Assembly: GCA_964650465.1 (NCBI GenBank)
Contig: CAZYTA010000002.1
Coordinates: 1 to 64,000, forward strand
DNA from: RGIG6353 sp964650465
GTDB lineage: Bacteria > Bacillota > Clostridia > Oscillospirales > SIG627
Reading direction: 5' to 3'
Length of the DNA stretch: 64,000 nt
The position numbers were made by a program, and so were the translations under genes. The notes below the pieces were generated by a model. The model made no database searches, was not told where the DNA came from, and was given only the letters and a program-made list of their open reading frames with translations. Position 1 is the first letter of the stretch. Every line of letters begins with the position of its first letter. Positions 8,967-17,194 of the stretch are shown one piece after another.

Positions 8967-9863
8967 ATGAGTGATATCAAATTTAATAAATCGTGTTTTC
9001 TTGTAACATATCAAGGAAAAGACAGAGAAAGTATTTTTACTCTCATTGATAAGGCAAAAGCAGACGGATTTGACGCAGTAGAGCCCTTTGAGGTTCGTGA
9101 CCTTTGGGACGATGCTACCGGTATCGATACCGCAAAGCGTGCAAAGGAGAAGCTGGATGAATACGGAATGGCTTGCTCCTGCTTTTCCAAGGGCACAAAT
9201 ATGCTTACTACCCCCGATGTTGTGAAAATGCTCAAAAAATGCGTGGATATTGCCCACGCTCTCGGTTCTCCTTATCTCCACCATACTTTGCAACTGGCAC
9301 TTTCATACAAAGACCTTCCGATATATCAGAATGTCGAGCCGTTCTTTGTTGATGTGTGCCGTGAGGTAGCTTACTACGCAGGCGAAAAGGGTATTGAGTG
9401 CATTTATGAGGACCAGGGCTTTCTCATCAACACCCCCGACAGACTTGACGCACTTCTTTCTAAGATAGGACTTCCCAATATTGGTGTTTGTCTTGATGTG
9501 GGCAATTCTCTCTTTTATGAAATTCCTGCAGAGGATTATGCCGGCAGATTTGCAAATGTAATAAAGCATGTCCACGTTAAGGATTATATCAGAAAAACAA
9601 CGTATCCCGGCAGAGCGCCTGGATGGAACAGAAGTATTGAGGGCAACTACCTTTATCACTGTCCCATAGGTCACGGAGTAGTTGATTTTGAAAAAATAAT
9701 GACTATTCTTGTCAGAGCCGGCTACAACGGATATTATTCACTTGAGGGGTGCGGTATGCCCGATGTTGCATCAGGTGTTCCTCTTTGCCTTGATAACCTT
9801 CAATATTATTTTGACCGCGCCGTAGAAAACAACGGACAGAAAATAACAAGTGCTCTTTTGTAA
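8967..9863 (+). CDS. Sugar phosphate isomerase/epimerase-like TIM-barrel protein, copy B1
   Basis: 298 residues. Same fold and metal-site motifs as its neighbour (CIYEDQG, VCLDVGNS, KHVHVKD, YYSLEG), but it belongs to a distinct subtype: it starts MSDIKFNKSCF and carries VEPFEVRDLWDD near the N-terminus. It begins five bases after the stop of A1, with GAGG overlapping that gene's end. Its closest relative in the window is the gene at 10794. All metal ligands are conserved, so it is likely catalytic and not merely a structural partner. Confidence 0.8.
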   Translation: MSDIKFNKSCFLVTYQGKDRESIFTLIDKAKADGFDAVEPFEVRDLWDDATGIDTAKRAKEKLDEYGMACSCFSKGTNMLTTPDVVKMLKKCVDIAHALGSPYLHHTLQLALSYKDLPIYQNVEPFFVDVCREVAYYAGEKGIECIYEDQGFLINTPDRLDALLSKIGLPNIGVCLDVGNSLFYEIPAEDYAGRFANVIKHVHVKDYIRKTTYPGRAPGWNRSIEGNYLYHCPIGHGVVDFEKIMTILVRAGYNGYYSLEGCGMPDVASGVPLCLDNLQYYFDRAVENNGQKITSALL

Positions 9864-9872
9864 GGTGAAATA

Positions 9873-10790
9873 ATGAAAAAATCTATATTTTATTCATGCT
9901 ATTTTCCGAGATATCACAAGGATGAAACCGAAGGAAAAAAGCTCCTTCCCGTAGCAGAACAGGTAATCAAATATGCCAAAGAGGACGGACTCGACGGTAT
10001 TGAGCTTTTGCCTGTGGGAGACCTTTGCGGCGATAATGCTGTAGAGTATTCAAAGAAGCTGCGTGAGCTCATTGACTCGGAAGAAATACAGTGTTCCTGC
10101 TACTCTTACGGCATATCTATGCTGAATGACCCTAAAAGAGCTCTTACTTTACTCAAGCGGTCTGTTGACATTGCCAAAGAGCTTGGCTCTCCTTATCTTC
10201 ATCACACTATGCAGTGTACCTTTAAGCAGAGTGACCTTCCCAAAGAATTGACAGTTTATCAAAACGCCGAAAAGATATTTGTAGACGTGTCAAAGGAAGT
10301 GGCGTACTATGCGGGAGAAAAGGGAATAAATTGTATTTACGAGGATCAAGGGCTTTATTTAAACACTGTTGAAAGGCTTGGAGAGCTTATCCACAAGATA
10401 AATATGCCCAATACGGGCGTTTGCCTCGATATAGGCAACTCACTGGATTTTGACATTGCTCCCACTGCATTTGCAGGTGCTTTTGCGGCAATTACAAAGC
10501 ATGTACATATAAAGGATTTGATAAGAAGCGAGGCTTCTTCTTGTCCCGGCAAGGGATGGAGTGCTTCGGCTTCGGGTACTTGGCTTAAGAACTGTGTTCC
10601 CGGCACAGGCGTTGTGGATATGGAAAAAATATTCAATATACTACTTCTTGCAGGCTATGAAGGTTATTTCTCACTTGAAAATCAAAATTCGATTTACAAT
10701 CTTTCCGATAAGGAAGCAGATGCTGATATAGCGGTTTCTTTTGAAAATATCCAAAAGGCATATAATCGTGCCAAGGCTTTATTGAGGTAG
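9873..10790 (+). CDS. Sugar phosphate isomerase/epimerase-like TIM-barrel protein, copy A2
   Basis: 305 residues, a close paralogue of A1 from end to end: both start MKKSIFYSCY.PRY and both end in an AY.RA..LLR-like tail. Metal-site motifs CIYEDQG, VCLDIGNS, KHVHIKD and YFSLENQN are intact. AAGGTG lies seven bases before the ATG. Nine-base gap from B1 and three-base gap to B2, so it is co-transcribed. The A1/A2 pair differ mainly by scattered conservative substitutions, consistent with duplication of an A-B unit. Confidence 0.8.
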   Translation: MKKSIFYSCYFPRYHKDETEGKKLLPVAEQVIKYAKEDGLDGIELLPVGDLCGDNAVEYSKKLRELIDSEEIQCSCYSYGISMLNDPKRALTLLKRSVDIAKELGSPYLHHTMQCTFKQSDLPKELTVYQNAEKIFVDVSKEVAYYAGEKGINCIYEDQGLYLNTVERLGELIHKINMPNTGVCLDIGNSLDFDIAPTAFAGAFAAITKHVHIKDLIRSEASSCPGKGWSASASGTWLKNCVPGTGVVDMEKIFNILLLAGYEGYFSLENQNSIYNLSDKEADADIAVSFENIQKAYNRAKALLR

Positions 10791-10793
10791 TGT

Positions 10794-11678
10794 ATGAGTG
10801 AAATGAAAATGAAAAAATCTTGCTTTCTTTCTGTGGACAGAGAGCTGGACGCTGTTCTGGAAACTGTTGACCGTCTGAAAGCAGAGGGCTTTGATGCCGT
10901 TGAGCCTATCAGTCTCCGTGATTTTTGGGATGACAGCATTGCTTTGTACAATGCTCAGAAAATAAAGGAGAAGGTTGCGGAAAACGGTATGGCGGTTTCT
11001 TGCTATTCTCTTGCTGTCAATATGCTCACCGACCCAAACGCAAAAAAACTCTTGAAAAAGACAACCGACCTTGCAGAGGCAATGGGTTCACCTTATCTTC
11101 ATCATACTATGCAGCTTATCACCTCATATAAGAATTTACCCGTATATCAGGATGCGGAGCCTGTATTTGTGGAGATATCACGTGAAATTGCCGAATATGC
11201 AGGTGAAAAGGGGATATCGTGTATCTATGAGGACCAAGGCTATCTTATCAATACACCCGACCGCTTGGATTCTCTTATATCGAAGGTTAATATGCCCAAT
11301 ACAGGTGTGTGTCTTGATGTTGGCAATTCACTTTTCTATGACATTTTCCCCGAGGATTATGCAGGCAGATTTGCCAATATAATAAAAAATGTTCACATAA
11401 AGGACTATCATTATAGGACTACTCCTCCCGGGGCGGATAAATGGAGCAGAACCATTAACGGTAACTACCTTTGCGGCTGTCCGATAGGACACGGTGCGGT
11501 TGATTTTGAAAAGGTGTTTACCATTCTTCTTCGCAACGGATATAACGAATATTTTTCACTGGAAGGAACAGGTCACCACGATCGCGCCGCAGGAGTAAAG
11601 CTGGCTCTGGAAGGAATGCAGTACTATTTTGATTTGGCTGTTGCCAATGTCAGTGACAACTATAAATGCTCAATATAG
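10794..11678 (+). CDS. Sugar phosphate isomerase/epimerase-like TIM-barrel protein, copy B2
   Basis: 294 residues, the closest paralogue of B1 (MSEMKMKKSCF start, VEPISLRDFWDD, GYLINTPDRLD, GNYLCGCPIGHG). Metal-site motifs CIYEDQG, VCLDVGNS, KNVHIKD and YFSLEG are present. Last gene of the operon, followed by a strong terminator. The B-type C-terminal region (GCPIGHGAVDFEK) differs from the A-type (NCVPGTGVVDMEK), so each pair combines two stable subtypes. Confidence 0.8.
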   Translation: MSEMKMKKSCFLSVDRELDAVLETVDRLKAEGFDAVEPISLRDFWDDSIALYNAQKIKEKVAENGMAVSCYSLAVNMLTDPNAKKLLKKTTDLAEAMGSPYLHHTMQLITSYKNLPVYQDAEPVFVEISREIAEYAGEKGISCIYEDQGYLINTPDRLDSLISKVNMPNTGVCLDVGNSLFYDIFPEDYAGRFANIIKNVHIKDYHYRTTPPGADKWSRTINGNYLCGCPIGHGAVDFEKVFTILLRNGYNEYFSLEGTGHHDRAAGVKLALEGMQYYFDLAVANVSDNYKCSI

Positions 11679-11683
11679 AAACC

Positions 11684-11717
11684 AAAAAACGCTGTCATTT
11701 TTTGACAGCGTTTTTTT
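11684..11717 (+). terminator. Rho-independent terminator of the isomerase operon
   Basis: Stem acgctgtca/tgacagcgt, flanked by A6 and T7 tracts, starting six bases after the stop of copy B2. Confidence 0.9.
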
Positions 11718-11722
11718 GGGGG

Positions 11723-11815
11723 AATTTTATTAAATCAACCTCACAGTTTTGCTTTATTTGCGCTTATCTATAGTTGCCATAGGCGAGCTATGTCAGCGGC
11801 GACTCGCCGCTTTTT
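11723..11815 (+). repeat. Full-length copy of the ~105-bp intergenic repeat
   Basis: Left half attaaatcaacctca...gtttt and right half gttgccataggcgagc, then the hairpin agcggcg-act-cgccgct (11795-11811) and T5. It aligns along its whole length with the tandem copies at 59.8-60.1 kb. Its hairpin overlaps the last codons and stop of the convergent AraC gene. Confidence 0.75.
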
Positions 11816-12593
11816 CCTCAAGGGGAGTTTTCCCGAATTTCTTTTTGTATGCTCTGCAAAAGTAACTTACATCGTCAAAGCCGCAGGATGTTGCGGCGTC
11901 TGTTGTTCCGGCTTTAGGGACAGAAATAAGATAGTTACGTGCATATGTCAGGCGCAGATTGATGACATGCTCAAAAACAGTGTATCCGAATTTGTTTTTA
12001 AAATCGTGGCATAGCTTGGATACGGATATTCCGTGAATATCCGCAAGCTGAGACAGAGATATTTTACGAGTGAAGTTTTTTTCGATATAGAGCGATACCT
12101 TGTCATTTATATCGTAGTATACAGGTCGCTTTTCTTCAAAAAAATCCAGATAAAAGGAGTATACCATGCCTGACAGCACGCTTTCGCGCTTGTGTTCGTA
12201 ATATTCGTGGATTATTCCTTCTAATCTTGATAAATACTTTTCTGTATTAATGTGCTCGCAAAACCAAAAGTCACCGTATCCGAAATAATCACACAGCTCT
12301 TTTATTGCACTGCCGTTTGCGGTAAGGAAGGCAGTTACAAGTCCGTCTTTGCTTATGTATTCGATGGGAACATTTCTTGAACTGAAAAAAGCACAGCCTT
12401 TTTTCAGTTCAAATGTTTTTTCAAGACAGGTAAGCATTCCCGTACCTTCAACAACGAACAAAATTTGATCAAAATCCTTTTGTCCCTCCGGACGGTCAAC
12501 ATGGTTTTCCGCATAATAGCTTGAAACTGTATGAAAGTTTATTGGCAGCTTTTTGGAGTTATCGGGAAGATAGTTTATTATTTGTGATTGCAT
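11793..12593 (-). CDS. AraC/XylS-family transcriptional regulator
   Basis: 266 residues. An N-terminal cupin-like ligand-sensing domain (DQILFVVEGTGMLTCLE, FELKKGCAFF) is followed by a C-terminal double helix-turn-helix of the AraC type (SLSQLADIHGISVSKLCHDFKNKFG and ATSCGFDDVSYFCRAYKKKFGKTP, split by a linker). It probably responds to a carbohydrate and controls the divergent mannosidase gene, with which it shares a 114-bp intergenic region. CCTCC on the plus strand at 12602-12606 is its ribosome binding site. The last seven or so codons (ending EEKAASRR) and the stop lie inside the dispersed repeat, so the C-terminal tail is repeat-derived. Confidence 0.85.
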   Translation of the reverse strand: MQSQIINYLPDNSKKLPINFHTVSSYYAENHVDRPEGQKDFDQILFVVEGTGMLTCLEKTFELKKGCAFFSSRNVPIEYISKDGLVTAFLTANGSAIKELCDYFGYGDFWFCEHINTEKYLSRLEGIIHEYYEHKRESVLSGMVYSFYLDFFEEKRPVYYDINDKVSLYIEKNFTRKISLSQLADIHGISVSKLCHDFKNKFGYTVFEHVINLRLTYARNYLISVPKAGTTDAATSCGFDDVSYFCRAYKKKFGKTPLEEKAASRR

Positions 12594-12659
12594 TCATATC
12601 ACCTCCCGCCGATTATACCATTATTGGACAATAATGTAAATATAATTTTTTGCCGTATA

Positions 12660-12688
12660 TTGATTTTTTTAAAAATATTTGATAAAAT
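12660..12688 (+). promoter_or_regulatory. Probable sigma-A promoter of the GH38 gene
   Basis: TTGATT (12660-12665), 17 bp, TAAAAT (12683-12688). The stretch TTGATTTTTTTAAAA followed by TGATAAA recurs almost exactly before the DUF4838 gene at 15181, suggesting shared control. AAGGAGG (12693-12699) precedes ATG 12708. Confidence 0.55.
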
Positions 12689-12707
12689 TCAGAAGGAGGA
12701 ATTTATC

Positions 12708-15083
12708 ATGAAGAATAAAAAAAGAGTACATTTACTTTGTAATGCACATATAGACCCAATATGGCAATGGGGATGGGACGAAGGTATATCTGCGGCTATC
12801 GCTACGTTCAAAAGTGCCGCTGACCTGGCGGAAACCCATGATTTTATTTTTTGTCACGGAGAATCACTTCTTTATGAGGCAATAGAAACTCACGCCCCTG
12901 ACCTCTTTGAAAGAATAAAAAAGCTTGTTGAGGCAGGGAAGTGGCATATAACGGGAGGCTGGTATCTTCAGCCTGATTGTCTTATGCCCGCAGGAGAGAC
13001 TTTTGTGCGCCACCACAAGGTAGGAAACAGATACTTTAAAGAAAAATTCGGCGTTGATGTAAAAATAGCAACAAGCTATGACGCATTCGGTCACAGCCTC
13101 GGACTTGCACAAATATTGAAAAAAACAGGCTATGACGGATATATTGTTTGCCGTCCGTGGGCAACTCAGTTTGAATATCCCTCTCGTTTCTTCAAATGGA
13201 TAGGACCTGACGGCAGTGCTGTAAATACAACTCAGACTTACTCTTATTCGTCATCGCTCGGACGTGCTACTCAAAAAATTGAAGATACATACAGAGCGAA
13301 TATAAATGACGATATAATTCTTGCTCCTTGGGGCGTTGGAAATCACGGAGGCGGTCCCTCAAGAAAGGACCTTGCTGATATATCGGTTTATGAAATTGAG
13401 GGCGCCGAGATTTTTCACAGCACTCCCGAAGCGCTTTTTGATGAAGCTGATTTTGACGTCGAAATAAGACGCTCACTTGTCACCAGTAATCCCGGATGCT
13501 ATTCCTCGATGGCTAAAATAAAGCAGGCTTACAGAAAATGCGAAAATTTCTTTTATTCAACCGAAAAAATGCTTGCATCTCTTTCTCTTGTCGGTGTTGA
13601 CCTTGACAGGACAGAGTTTGATTCCTCTGAGAAAAAGCTTTTGCTTGCTTCTTTTCACGATATTCTTCCGGGAAGCTGTGTTGACGAAGGAGAGAAAGAG
13701 GGGCTTGGTTTACTGTCGTCCTGCGATAAAGCTATGAAGGATTATCGTACAACAGCTTTTTTGCGCCTTGTAATGGGACAGGAGGTTGCAGCCGAGGGAG
13801 AATATCCGGTGTTTGTTTATAATTATATGCCTTACGCTGTTGAAACTCCGGTTGAGGTTGAATTCACTCTTGCTGACCAGAACAGAAATCTTCAGCTTCA
13901 CTATTTGCCGCATGTATATGATACCGACGGCAGAGAAATACCCTGTCAGCAGATAAAGGAAAACTCAACAATAAACATTGACTGGAGAAAGAGAATAGTA
14001 TTCAATGCAAAGCTTGCGCCTTTGGGAATAACAAGATTCAATGTAAGGGTAACAGCATCGGATCCTGCCGATAAAAGTACAAAGCCTATCGGCAATATCT
14101 GCTTTGAAAAATATACAAATCTTATATCAAAGCCCATAATGCTGGAGTTGTACAATGATACCGCAGACCCATGGGCTATGAGTGACGAAGAACAGAAGGC
14201 GGTAGGAACTTCACCTGTTGATTTTGTTCGCATGACACCCAAGCAAGCACAGACCTTTTGCGCCGTAAAAGAACCTCTTGAGCCTCTGAGAATAACCGAG
14301 GACGGAGAGGTGTTGACGGAAATAGAGGAGCTTCTGACAGGCGGCAAAACCAACGCTGTGCTTAAATATAAGTTTTATAAGGATGCACCTTATTTTGATA
14401 TTAATGTAAATATTGAATTTGCCGATAAAAATAAGCTTGTGAAAATCAAGATTCCCACTCCCGACATAATGAAAAATGCAATAGCTGTCGGAGACGGTCC
14501 TTATATTGTTGAAGAGAAGCCGGATTGTGAGGTTTACTATCAGAAGTGGCTTGGTAAAAAGAATGAAAACGGAGATGTGTTTGCAGTTATCAATGACGGC
14601 ACATACTCGGGTAAGGTTACACAGAACTATATACATCTCACTTTGTTAAGAGGAGCGGGATATTGCTTCCATCCGATTGAAGAGGATAACAGAGAGCTCT
14701 ATCCGCAGGACAGATATCTTCCCAGAATTGATTGCGGCCGTTATGTTTACAATTTCAGAATTATGTGTTCCGATGTTTCAAATGTAGTACGCCAAGCCGA
14801 TATGTTCAATTCGCTGCCTTATGCGGTAAATGTTTTTCCTGTAGGCGGAGAGAAGAAGCAGGCGGCAAAAATCAATGTAACGGGAAATGTCAGTGTCCCT
14901 GTTGTCAGATATGACAGAGGCAAGCTGATTATGAGAATATATAACCCCGCGGAGAATGCTGAACGCTTTGAAGTTGAAATACAAAATTGCAAAGCAGCCG
15001 ATGTTGCAGGCAGGGGCGAGGTTGTAACCGTTGCTTTTGAAAACGGAAGTATGGTTTTCAATCACGGTGAAATGGTAATATAA
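12708..15083 (+). CDS. GH38 alpha-mannosidase
   Basis: 791 residues, cytoplasmic (no signal peptide). N-terminal GH38 catalytic domain with the zinc-site motif AHIDPIW (H14, D16), WYLQPDCLMPAGET (about 85-98), the likely nucleophile aspartate in TSYDAFGHS (D125), and FHDILPGS in the mid-protein bundle. The remainder is the beta-sandwich region usual for this family. It hydrolyses alpha-mannosyl linkages of N-glycan or mannan oligosaccharides, here presumably after import. A strong ribosome binding site fixes ATG 12708; the longer frame from 12588 runs through the promoter region. Divergent from, and probably controlled by, the AraC regulator. Confidence 0.9.
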   Translation: MKNKKRVHLLCNAHIDPIWQWGWDEGISAAIATFKSAADLAETHDFIFCHGESLLYEAIETHAPDLFERIKKLVEAGKWHITGGWYLQPDCLMPAGETFVRHHKVGNRYFKEKFGVDVKIATSYDAFGHSLGLAQILKKTGYDGYIVCRPWATQFEYPSRFFKWIGPDGSAVNTTQTYSYSSSLGRATQKIEDTYRANINDDIILAPWGVGNHGGGPSRKDLADISVYEIEGAEIFHSTPEALFDEADFDVEIRRSLVTSNPGCYSSMAKIKQAYRKCENFFYSTEKMLASLSLVGVDLDRTEFDSSEKKLLLASFHDILPGSCVDEGEKEGLGLLSSCDKAMKDYRTTAFLRLVMGQEVAAEGEYPVFVYNYMPYAVETPVEVEFTLADQNRNLQLHYLPHVYDTDGREIPCQQIKENSTINIDWRKRIVFNAKLAPLGITRFNVRVTASDPADKSTKPIGNICFEKYTNLISKPIMLELYNDTADPWAMSDEEQKAVGTSPVDFVRMTPKQAQTFCAVKEPLEPLRITEDGEVLTEIEELLTGGKTNAVLKYKFYKDAPYFDINVNIEFADKNKLVKIKIPTPDIMKNAIAVGDGPYIVEEKPDCEVYYQKWLGKKNENGDVFAVINDGTYSGKVTQNYIHLTLLRGAGYCFHPIEEDNRELYPQDRYLPRIDCGRYVYNFRIMCSDVSNVVRQADMFNSLPYAVNVFPVGGEKKQAAKINVTGNVSVPVVRYDRGKLIMRIYNPAENAERFEVEIQNCKAADVAGRGEVVTVAFENGSMVFNHGEMVI

Positions 15084-15113
15084 TAAAAAATCAAACCACT
15101 GCAGAAAGATGAT

Positions 15114-15150
15114 AGCGGAAAAATTTGATTATCGGATTTTTCTGCTTTTT
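15114..15150 (+). terminator. Terminator-like hairpin after the GH38 gene
   Basis: Stem agcggaaaaat/atttttctgct (one G-T pair) at 15114-15124 and 15136-15146, followed by T4. Confidence 0.7.
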
Positions 15151-15180
15151 CTGTTGGAGCATATTTTGTTGTCAAAAGTA

Positions 15181-15208
15181 TTGATTTTTTTAAAATAAGT
15201 GATAAACT
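15181..15208 (+). promoter_or_regulatory. Probable promoter of the DUF4838 operon
   Basis: TTGATT (15181-15186), 16 bp, TAAACT (15203-15208); TATAAT also occurs at 15208-15213. The sequence matches the GH38 promoter region over about 26 bases. AAGGAG precedes ATG 15241. Confidence 0.5.
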
Positions 15209-15240
15209 ATAATTGATAAAAAATTATATAAGGAGTACAT

Positions 15241-17181
15241 ATGAAAACTCTCATAATTTCAAGACTTTCAACATCAAAAACACTCAAGCTTGCTACAGCC
15301 GAGCTTGCAAAATATCTCAGACAAATTGATAAAAGCATAGTTGTTGACGAAAGAATTTGCGACAAATATGATGCAAGCCGTCAGTGTATCTGGGTTGGTA
15401 CCGACAGCGAGCTCCCCGTACAGCTTGTTGAGGTAGACGATAAAGAGCTTGACGATGCAATATACATTGATGTTAAGGATTATAAAGGTATAATTTCAGG
15501 CGCAAACGAAAGAGCTGTTCTTATTGCGGTTTACAGATTTTTGCGTGAGCTGGGTGTCGCCTTCATCCGTCCTACAGGCGACGGAGAGGTAATACCCGAG
15601 TTTCCTGTTGATACTTGCGAAGTGAAAATATCCGAAGCTCCGTCATACCGTCACAGATGTGTATGTATCGAGGGCGCTGTGAGCTATGAGCATGTATACA
15701 ATATGATAGATTGGATTCCCAAGGCAGGAATGAACGGATATTTTATCCAGTTTGCAAATCCTATACATTTCTTTGAGCGTTGGACAAGGCATGTAAACAA
15801 TCCTACCCTTGGTGAGATGCATACAGAGGACATTGACGGATATCAGATAAAGGCAAAGCTTGAAGAGGATATTGCAGAGCGTTCATTGATGTATCACGGT
15901 GTAGGTCATGGCTGGACGGCAATGCACCTGGGAATAGGCGATAGAGTTTCGTTTGAACCTTACACGAGGGAATTGACAGAAGAGGAGGGCGAGCTTCTCG
16001 CGCTTGTTGACGGAAAACGTCAGCTCTGGCTGGGAAAGCCGGAATTCACAGAATTGTGTTATTCCAATATAAAGGCACAGGATGCGTACATAAAAGCCGT
16101 TGTTGACTACTGTGAACAGCATCCCGACGTAACTCACATTCATGCATGGCTTTCCGACTCTCACAATAACCACTGCCAGTGTGAAAACTGTCAGGGTAAA
16201 CGCCCCTCGGACCTGTATGTCGAAATGCTCAACCGTATGGACGAGGTTATGACTGCAAAGGGACTCAAGACAAAAGTGGTGTTTCTTGTTTACCACGAGC
16301 TTCTTTGGGCACCCGAGTATGCTTCTATAAAGAACAAGGACAGATTTGTAATGATGTTTGCGCCTATCTGCCGTTCTTATTCTCAGACATTTGCCTCGGT
16401 TGATATGTCAAATCCCGACCCCATTCCCGAGCTGGATCTGCGTGCGGTAAAATATCCAACATCTGTTGCAACGCTTATGTCGATGTTTAACGAATGGAGC
16501 AAGCAGACACCTGTAAATGACTCCTTTGACTTCGATTATCACCTCTGGACAGCACATCTTTTTGATATTGGCTATGCAGGTATATCAAAGATACTTTTCA
16601 AGGACATGGCAACCCTTGACAAGCTTAATCTCAACGGTATGGTAAGCTGTCAGCTTCAGAGAATTTGTTTCCCTACAAATCTTCCTATGCATGCCATGGC
16701 GGAAGCACTTTGGAACAAGCATTGCGATTATGATGCAATGGCAGAGAAATTTTATGCCGATACCTTCGGAAAAGAGTATAAGACAGCAAAGAACCACCTT
16801 GAAAGACTTTCAAATCTTATTGTTCCCGATATGATGCTTACAACGGAAGAGTACAGAAAACTTACTCCGGAAATGAAAATTTCTATGGCAAAGGAAGCAT
16901 CAGAGCTTTGTGAAAGCTTCAAAGATGTGGTTGCGAATGTGCTTCAAAATTCAGCATATATGAATCCTGCACAGAAAAAATCATGGGAGTACCTTGCATA
17001 TCATTGTGAAATTGCAGGCAGGGCGGCATTGCTGCGTCACATGAGATATATCGGTGCACCCGAGGAAGAGCTCGAGAAAGCGAGAGAGGAATTTAAAAAC
17101 ACTGCCTACGCATTGGAAGAAAATGTACACAAGGTATTTGATATTTGGCGTCTTATCAGCGTAGTAAAGGCAATTTATTAA
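15241..17181 (+). CDS. DUF4838 protein with GH67/GH20-like N-terminal domain (putative glycosidase)
   Basis: 646 residues, no signal peptide. The first ~130 residues (ATAELAKYLRQI, GANERAVLIAVYRFLRELGVAF) match the alpha/beta domain that precedes GH67 alpha-glucuronidase and GH20 barrels. The central part has HIHAWLSDSHNNHCQCENCQ, KTKVVFLVYHELLWAPE and RFVMMFAPICRSY, the pattern I associate with DUF4838. Such proteins accompany polysaccharide-degradation loci; catalytic function is inferred, substrate unknown. It is followed 13 bp later by the metallophosphoesterase, so co-transcribed. Confidence 0.7.
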   Translation: MKTLIISRLSTSKTLKLATAELAKYLRQIDKSIVVDERICDKYDASRQCIWVGTDSELPVQLVEVDDKELDDAIYIDVKDYKGIISGANERAVLIAVYRFLRELGVAFIRPTGDGEVIPEFPVDTCEVKISEAPSYRHRCVCIEGAVSYEHVYNMIDWIPKAGMNGYFIQFANPIHFFERWTRHVNNPTLGEMHTEDIDGYQIKAKLEEDIAERSLMYHGVGHGWTAMHLGIGDRVSFEPYTRELTEEEGELLALVDGKRQLWLGKPEFTELCYSNIKAQDAYIKAVVDYCEQHPDVTHIHAWLSDSHNNHCQCENCQGKRPSDLYVEMLNRMDEVMTAKGLKTKVVFLVYHELLWAPEYASIKNKDRFVMMFAPICRSYSQTFASVDMSNPDPIPELDLRAVKYPTSVATLMSMFNEWSKQTPVNDSFDFDYHLWTAHLFDIGYAGISKILFKDMATLDKLNLNGMVSCQLQRICFPTNLPMHAMAEALWNKHCDYDAMAEKFYADTFGKEYKTAKNHLERLSNLIVPDMMLTTEEYRKLTPEMKISMAKEASELCESFKDVVANVLQNSAYMNPAQKKSWEYLAYHCEIAGRAALLRHMRYIGAPEEELEKAREEFKNTAYALEENVHKVFDIWRLISVVKAIY

Positions 17182-17194
17182 TAGAGAGGTAGTT

